From positions 1-64,000 of the forward strand of contig NZ_BAWJ01000015.1 of NCBI RefSeq assembly GCF_000586475.1: DNA of 64,000 nt, in the 5' to 3' direction. The translations under genes were made by a program, and so were the position numbers. Under the pieces are notes generated by a model. The model ran no database searches, was not told the origin of the DNA, and saw only the letters and a list, made by a program, of their open reading frames with translations. The first letter of the stretch is position 1, and every line of letters starts with the position of its first letter. Of this stretch, positions 59,972 through 64,000 are shown piece by piece. This DNA comes from Psychrobacter sp. JCM 18903. GTDB lineage: Bacteria > Pseudomonadota > Gammaproteobacteria > Pseudomonadales > Moraxellaceae.

Positions 59972-61051
59972 ATGTCTATCGCATCTACGCAAGCGGATAA
60001 AAAGTCTAGTAATCACTTTAACAAGATTAAAGTCTCGGGTGTTATTTTAGTCGACAAGCCTCAAGGTATGACCTCTCAGCAAGTCGTATCGAAGGTGAAG
60101 TATCTTTTTAAGTCGCCAAATCATGACAGTAAAAAAGCGGGGCACACAGGGACACTTGATCCAATGGCAACCGGTCTATTGCCGATTTGTATGGGTGAAG
60201 CGACGAAATTTAGTCATTATCAGCTAGATGCAGATAAATCTTATCAAGCAACTATTCTACTTGGTGGTCAAACTGATACTGGTGATGCCGATGGTCAAAT
60301 CGTTGCACAAGCACCCATTCCAAAATTTGATGATGTACTTTTAGACAAAGTCGCCCAGCAGTTTTTAGGTGTTCAGCAGCAGATACCGCCAATGTATTCT
60401 GCACTAAAAAAAGATGGCAAAAAACTCTATGAGTATGCTCGTGCGGGAATTGAGGTAGAACGAGCGCCTAGAGATATTGTAATCAAGGCCATTGATCTAA
60501 AAGCGCTTAATCATGAGAAAATTCAATTGACAGTGACCTGTACTAAAGGGACTTATGTGCGTGTACTCGGTGAAGACATCGCCAAAGCGATGGGTACATT
60601 GGGGCATTTGACTGCATTACGCCGTACGCAGGTTGGTGATTTTAAAATCAATGATGCGATTACTTTGTCAGACTTGGAAGTATTAGCGTTTGATAACAGG
60701 CAAGAGCAATTGATGCCAGTAGATGCTTGCATTAATATAGAAGCTGAGATGGTATTGACGGATGAGCAGTGTGAGCGTATACACATGGGTCAACGTTTGA
60801 ATGTATTTGAGCAACTGACAGACAGTCTGCGCGACTATATTTCAACTAGTATCAGCCATCAGTCGTCTGTGTCAGAAAACAACGATATACATCTAGATAG
60901 TGATATGGTTAGTAGTAACGATGACCAACAACCCTTGATCCATGAGATTCCAGTTGATATTCGTTTGATAAATCAGCAAGGTCAGTTTCTTGGATTGGGT
61001 GCCGTAAGTCTCAACGGTAGATTGCAGCCTAAAAAATTAATCCAGCGTTAA
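59972..61051 (+). CDS. truB: tRNA pseudouridine(55) synthase TruB
   Basis: TruB makes pseudouridine 55 in the T loop of tRNAs. GVILVDKPQGMTSQQVVSKV opens the catalytic domain, and the catalytic Asp is in AGHTGTLDPMATGLLPICMG. KGTYVRVLGEDIAKAMGTLG and HLTALRRTQVGDF follow. The 359-residue length exceeds E. coli TruB (314) because of a polar Ser/Asp-rich insertion near residues 285-320. The frame is open upstream of 59972, but the ATG there fits best. It is the last gene before a terminator. Confidence 0.94.
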   Translation: MSIASTQADKKSSNHFNKIKVSGVILVDKPQGMTSQQVVSKVKYLFKSPNHDSKKAGHTGTLDPMATGLLPICMGEATKFSHYQLDADKSYQATILLGGQTDTGDADGQIVAQAPIPKFDDVLLDKVAQQFLGVQQQIPPMYSALKKDGKKLYEYARAGIEVERAPRDIVIKAIDLKALNHEKIQLTVTCTKGTYVRVLGEDIAKAMGTLGHLTALRRTQVGDFKINDAITLSDLEVLAFDNRQEQLMPVDACINIEAEMVLTDEQCERIHMGQRLNVFEQLTDSLRDYISTSISHQSSVSENNDIHLDSDMVSSNDDQQPLIHEIPVDIRLINQQGQFLGLGAVSLNGRLQPKKLIQR

Positions 61052-61426
61052 TGTTACGGTTCTTGTATAACCCTCGTTTAAACACGATTTAGCTTACTAA
61101 TAGTTTACACTAATCACATATCCTCACATTTTATTGCAGGTTTCACCTATGGTGGAACCTGTTTTTTTGTACTTTAGATCTACCGGATAGGAAGTCTGGA
61201 TAGAAAAATAAATCGAACTAAGACTCTAAGAATAAGAACATAAAAAAATAATAAGATAAAAAGTCATATATCAAAAATAAAAACTAGGTTCGAAAGAGAA
61301 TATTTAATAGGAACAAGATGGGTCAGAGGAAGACTATACAGCCAATAATAACAACGACTCATAAAAATAAAGTATGAATAATAAAACAACTAAAAGAAAA
61401 TCACTCATAACGAGAAAAGGAATATC
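61052..61426. other. Intergenic region between truB and the PfpI-family gene
   Basis: After the truB terminator, about 230 bases (61190-61426) are strongly A- and purine-rich on the plus strand with few stable pairings. No ORF is supported. This may be a long unstructured leader of the next gene. Confidence 0.5.
61137..61170 (+). terminator. truB terminator
   Basis: CAGGTTTCACC and GGTGGAACCTG arms form a hairpin around TAT, followed by seven T residues. Confidence 0.85.
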
Positions 61427-61951
61427 ATGAAAACCATCGCTTTTTTACTACACAATAACTTCGAGCAAGCAGAATACGAAGAGGTTAATAATCAACTCAA
61501 AGATAAAGGTTACAAGACACTTCTTATAACCACAAATAAAGAAAAAGAAGTGCAAGCCATGCAGCAAGATGTAGACAAAGGCGACACCTTTATTGCTGAT
61601 ATTTTTGCAAAAGACGCAAGCATTTCTGATTATGATGCGTTGGTACTACCAGGTGGTACTGTCAATGCGGATACGATTCGTGGCAATGAAGAGGCTCATA
61701 GTATTATCAATGCTATCAATGATGCAGGCAAGCCATTAGCTGTCATTTGCCATGCTCCTTGGGCACTTATCAATACAGGTATTGCCAAAGGTAAAACGCT
61801 CACTGCTTATCATACGCTGCAGATAGATTTAGAAAACGCTGGTGCAAAATTTGTAGATCAAACAGTACAGGTAGACGGTAATTTGATTACCTCACGTAAT
61901 CCAGATGATATCAGCAATTTCGTTGATGCTATTGATAAGGCATTATCTTAA
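61427..61951 (+). CDS. DJ-1/PfpI family protein (type 1 glutamine amidotransferase-like)
   Basis: The 174-residue protein has the PfpI layout: a Glu in NNFEQAEYEEV, then YDALVLPGGTVNADTIRG, and the nucleophile elbow PLAVICHAPWALINTGIA with Cys followed by His. Bacterial homologues such as YhbO and PfpI have been described as stress proteins, deglycases or proteases. GAGAAAAGGAAT precedes the ATG, a strong ribosome site. Two small acidic protein genes follow on the same strand. Confidence 0.9.
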   Translation: MKTIAFLLHNNFEQAEYEEVNNQLKDKGYKTLLITTNKEKEVQAMQQDVDKGDTFIADIFAKDASISDYDALVLPGGTVNADTIRGNEEAHSIINAINDAGKPLAVICHAPWALINTGIAKGKTLTAYHTLQIDLENAGAKFVDQTVQVDGNLITSRNPDDISNFVDAIDKALS

Positions 61952-62026
61952 TTTTTCTACCCATTTACTGAATAATTAATTATTTATATTTCTTAAACGT
62001 TCACAACCGTAACTGAGGAAAATATT

Positions 62027-62188
62027 ATGTCAAATTCTAATCCAAACGATACCAAGCTTGAGCAACAACGTTCTGAGTCAGCAACTGCAGCGCTTAAAAG
62101 CCAAACTGAGAACAATCATACTGAAGATAGTGAAGCCGCAGCAGATCGTATTGCGGACAACCTAGGAAATGCTAAAGAAGACAAGTAG
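62027..62188 (+). CDS. Small acidic hydrophilic protein (53 aa)
   Basis: ATG 62027 has GAGGAA seven bases upstream. The 53 residues are hydrophilic and low in hydrophobic content (SNSNPNDTKLEQQ, ending RIADNLGNAKEDK), so the protein is likely disordered. It lies 75 bases after the PfpI-family gene and may share its transcript. I do not recognise the family. The context suggests stress response, which is inference. Confidence 0.6.
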   Translation: MSNSNPNDTKLEQQRSESATAALKSQTENNHTEDSEAAADRIADNLGNAKEDK

Positions 62189-62323
62189 AGTACGTAAAGT
62201 GTCATCCATAATAAGGTGACACTGATATATTTGCTTATCATCTCAATATCACTGATGACATTTGCATCTCAATGTAAAAAGTATAAAACAGCTACTTCAA
62301 AAAATAATAATTCAGGAGCTAAT

Positions 62324-62500
62324 ATGAGTAATTCATTGAATAACATGAATGAGCAAGAAAAAGAGATTGAAAGGCTTGCAGAAGACATCAATCCTAGCGA
62401 GCATGCTACTCCTGATAGTTTAGCAGAAGTTACCACAGCTGCACCGCTTGAAGATGATGAACTAGGCGGTAACGCGACGGAAGATGACGTCAAGAAATAA
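62324..62500 (+). CDS. Small acidic hydrophilic protein (58 aa)
   Basis: ATG 62324 has AGGAG five bases upstream. The 58-residue protein begins SNSLNNMNEQEKEIERLAED and ends DDELGGNATEDDVKK. It is strongly acidic with no hydrophobic core. The frame is open from a GTG at 62216, which would add a hydrophobic 20-residue leader (LIYLLIISISLMTF), making it a membrane or exported protein; the internal start has the better ribosome site. Like the preceding 53-residue protein it starts MSNS. Confidence 0.55.
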   Translation: MSNSLNNMNEQEKEIERLAEDINPSEHATPDSLAEVTTAAPLEDDELGGNATEDDVKK

Positions 62501-62867
62501 GCAAATTCTATTGCCTATTGACGGATGATTTAACTATAAAAAATAAATCTGACTTTACAAGTATTATGAAAAACTGCTGCTAGTTCAGCAGTTTTTTGTT
62601 ATAATCACTGTCACATTTACATTAGGTTGAGATAAGACATCGTGCTTCATAGGCTGTCCAAAACGGATAGTTATATTAAGTGCTCTCTCATCGCAACTTA
62701 TCCTAAATGGTCGTTATGACTAATTAGCTTGTCGTACACTAGGTCAACTCTAGTAATGCAGGGTTGTCCTGAATGACGTGCAGGTTATTTTATTTACTAT
62801 TCTACTGCTTTAGATCTTACTCAAATTCGAGAATGTCTTAAAGCTTTTAGCATTGCCGGAGATATTC
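62501..62867. other. Leader region of rpsO
   Basis: After a terminator at 62569-62597, about 270 bases lead to rpsO. No ORF is supported. In E. coli the rpsO leader folds into a pseudoknot used for S15 autoregulation; I did not establish such a fold here. Confidence 0.5.
62569..62597 (+). terminator. Terminator after the small acidic protein genes
   Basis: AAAACTGCTG and CAGCAGTTTTTT form a stem around a 6-base loop, followed by a T run. Confidence 0.8.
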
Positions 62868-63134
62868 ATGCTAACTAATACCGATCGCGAACAAATCATT
62901 GCTCAATACCAACGTGGCGAAAATGACACTGGTTCTCCAGAAGTTCAAGTAGCTCTATTGAGTGCTCGTATCAACGATTTGCAGAACCATTTTAAAGCAC
63001 ATAAAGCTGATCATCATAGCCGTCGCGGTCTTATCCGTATGGTTAACACGCGTCGTAAATTGCTTGATTACCTAAAAGGTAAAGATCTTGGTCGTTACAC
63101 CACGCTTATCAGCCAGTTAGGTCTACGTCGTTAA
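62868..63134 (+). CDS. rpsO: 30S ribosomal protein S15
   Basis: S15 binds 16S rRNA early in 30S assembly. The 88-residue protein contains [40 protein letters not shown] and [12 protein letters not shown], as in all bacterial S15. The ATG at 62868 has GGAG upstream; an in-frame start 15 bases earlier is less likely. pnp follows about 750 bases downstream, the conserved rpsO-pnp order, but with its own terminator in between. Confidence 0.97.
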   Translation: MLTNTDREQIIAQYQRGENDTGSPEVQVALLSARINDLQNHFKAHKADHHSRRGLIRMVNTRRKLLDYLKGKDLGRYTTLISQLGLRR

Positions 63135-63254
63135 TCTAACGACAATAGTACGAGCGGATGCTAAGATAAAAGAAGCCATCATATGGTGCTATTCTAGAAG
63201 TTTTGCTGAATCGCTTGGAACTTGCTTGTTGCTATCGATAAAATAGATTTTTCT

Positions 63255-63288
63255 AAAAACGGTGTGGAATAGTTTCACGCCGTTTTTT
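63255..63288 (+). terminator. rpsO terminator
   Basis: AAAACGGTGTG and CACGCCGTTTT form a stem with one mismatch around a 9-base loop, followed by six T residues. Confidence 0.8.
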
Positions 63289-63822
63289 ATGCTTATTCAT
63301 TTTCAAGATTGATTTTGGATAGCATTGGTTATAAAGACCAATTCAAAGTAGGTAATAGAAGTTTTCGTAAAAACAGTAATACTAGAGCCTAGAGTTAAGT
63401 GTTTTCTATCGATAATTGCTGTGTTCCGCAATTCATTGGTCAATGGCTATAAATCACTGTAAAATAATGCCTTGTGAGTTTGATAGTATATCTACTACAT
63501 ATATGTTGACTATTTATAAAATACCCGTTTCTTAGCTTATAGAATAGCTAGCTGCGCTAATATCCAACTCTCAAAAGTGCAGAAAAATAGCCTATAGGGT
63601 TTTTAGCACCGAAGTCTTTTGACTTAAGGTCTTTTTGATAGTATTTATAGTAAAGCCAAAATTGAATGACCAAATATACACAATAGTACGATGTCTAGCA
63701 CCGATAGGCATATGGAATAACTAGGTAATGTTATTGGCACTGGTTGAGATGATTTCTGAGAGAAAGACTGTCAATTATTAGTCATATACACTAGTAGTCA
63801 CATACACAGAATTTTAATGAAA

Positions 63823-63851
63823 AATATCAGCATTTTTATAATGCTGATATT
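63823..63851 (+). promoter_or_regulatory. Hairpin in the pnp leader
   Basis: AATATCAGCAT and ATGCTGATATT are perfect inverted copies with a 7-base loop. The stem ends about 20 bases before the AGGAAG ribosome site of pnp. In E. coli, RNase III cleaves a pnp leader hairpin and PNPase then represses its own synthesis; a similar role is inferred. Confidence 0.5.
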
Positions 63852-63881
63852 ACTTTCGTCAGTCAACATTAGGAAGATTAT

Positions 63882-64000
63882 ATGACAATGTTTAACACCA
63901 TTAAGCGTGAATTTCAGTATGGCAACCAACAGGTTGTGATCGAGACAGGTCGTATTGCTCGTCAAGCAAACTCTATCTTAGTACACATGGGCGGCGTTAC
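63882..64000 (+). CDS. pnp: Polyribonucleotide nucleotidyltransferase, N-terminal part (3' end outside window)
   Basis: PNPase degrades RNA 3' to 5' using phosphate. The visible 39 residues begin [20 protein letters not shown] and continue [17 protein letters not shown], the conserved first RNase PH strand and helix. AGGAAG precedes the ATG at 63882. Position downstream of rpsO supports the call. The gene runs off the end of the window. Confidence 0.95.
   Translation, partial: MTMFNTIKREFQYGNQQVVIETGRIARQANSILVHMGGV

Larger units (their letters stand above)
63135..63881. other. Long intergenic region between rpsO and pnp
   Basis: About 747 bases with no supported ORF. It includes the rpsO terminator (63255-63288) and a strong hairpin just before pnp (63823-63851). 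This is long compared with the short rpsO-pnp gap in E. coli, so pnp probably has its own promoter here. Confidence 0.6.

Overview
The window looks like a chromosomal segment of a gammaproteobacterium of the Moraxellaceae, most probably Psychrobacter. This rests on the gene content and order (lptF-lptG beside pepA-holC, pilB-pilC-pilD-coaE, tpiA-secG-tRNA-rimP-nusA-infB-rbfA-truB-rpsO-pnp), the protein sequences and the moderate-to-low GC. No database search was possible, so the genus is an inference.

Layout. 1-1080: the C-terminal part of a NACHT-like STAND protein and a small ORF broken by an in-frame TGA, both AT-rich and accessory-looking. 1085-9417: a reverse-strand run of small enzymes (VOC protein, DsrE-like protein, thioesterase, YheT-like hydrolase, YigZ), then rsuA, a DsbC-like isomerase behind a 16-bp tandem repeat, a DUF2939 protein and dnaJ. 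9600-15628: dapB, an AT-rich LysR / small protein / LysE-type exporter / ThrH-like cassette, an ornithine-type decarboxylase, def and a GlsB-like membrane protein. 15998-26917: mpl, an NlpE-like lipoprotein, dsbB, gshA, erpA, a YheS-type ABC-F ATPase, an RlpA-like protein and cbpA-cbpM. 27009-36659: two tandem sstT copies, holC, pepA, a cysteine hydrolase, lptF-lptG and a methyltransferase. 36853-38109: an AT-rich single gene fusing a PD-(D/E)XK nuclease-like domain to an ImmA/IrrE metallopeptidase, placed tail to tail with xerD. 38106-51430: xerD, a methyltransferase, tusA, ruvX, yqgE, recN, ppnP, rlmB, coaE and the type IV pilus genes pilD, pilC and pilB. 51768-51928: a MITE-like element. 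52053-64000: tpiA, secG, tRNA-Leu(GAG), initiator tRNA-Met, the rimP-nusA-infB-rbfA-truB translation/transcription cluster, a PfpI-family protein, two small acidic proteins, rpsO and the start of pnp.

A dominant property of this sequence is the number of single-base frameshifts in conserved, often essential genes (dnaJ, dapB, def, gshA, nusA, infB, lptG, holC, recN and others). I count about 29 apparent one-base deletions, nearly all at short homopolymer runs, one apparent insertion in lptF, and a two-base loss in the initiator tRNA anticodon stem. The simplest reading is sequencing or assembly error, so those genes are annotated as single CDS spanning the break.

The best candidates for new biology are the nuclease-metallopeptidase fusion at 36853-38109, the truncated NACHT locus at the left edge, the regular 16-bp repeat array upstream of the DsbC-like gene, the parS-like palindromes at 4501 and 24102, and the solitary MITE at 51768.
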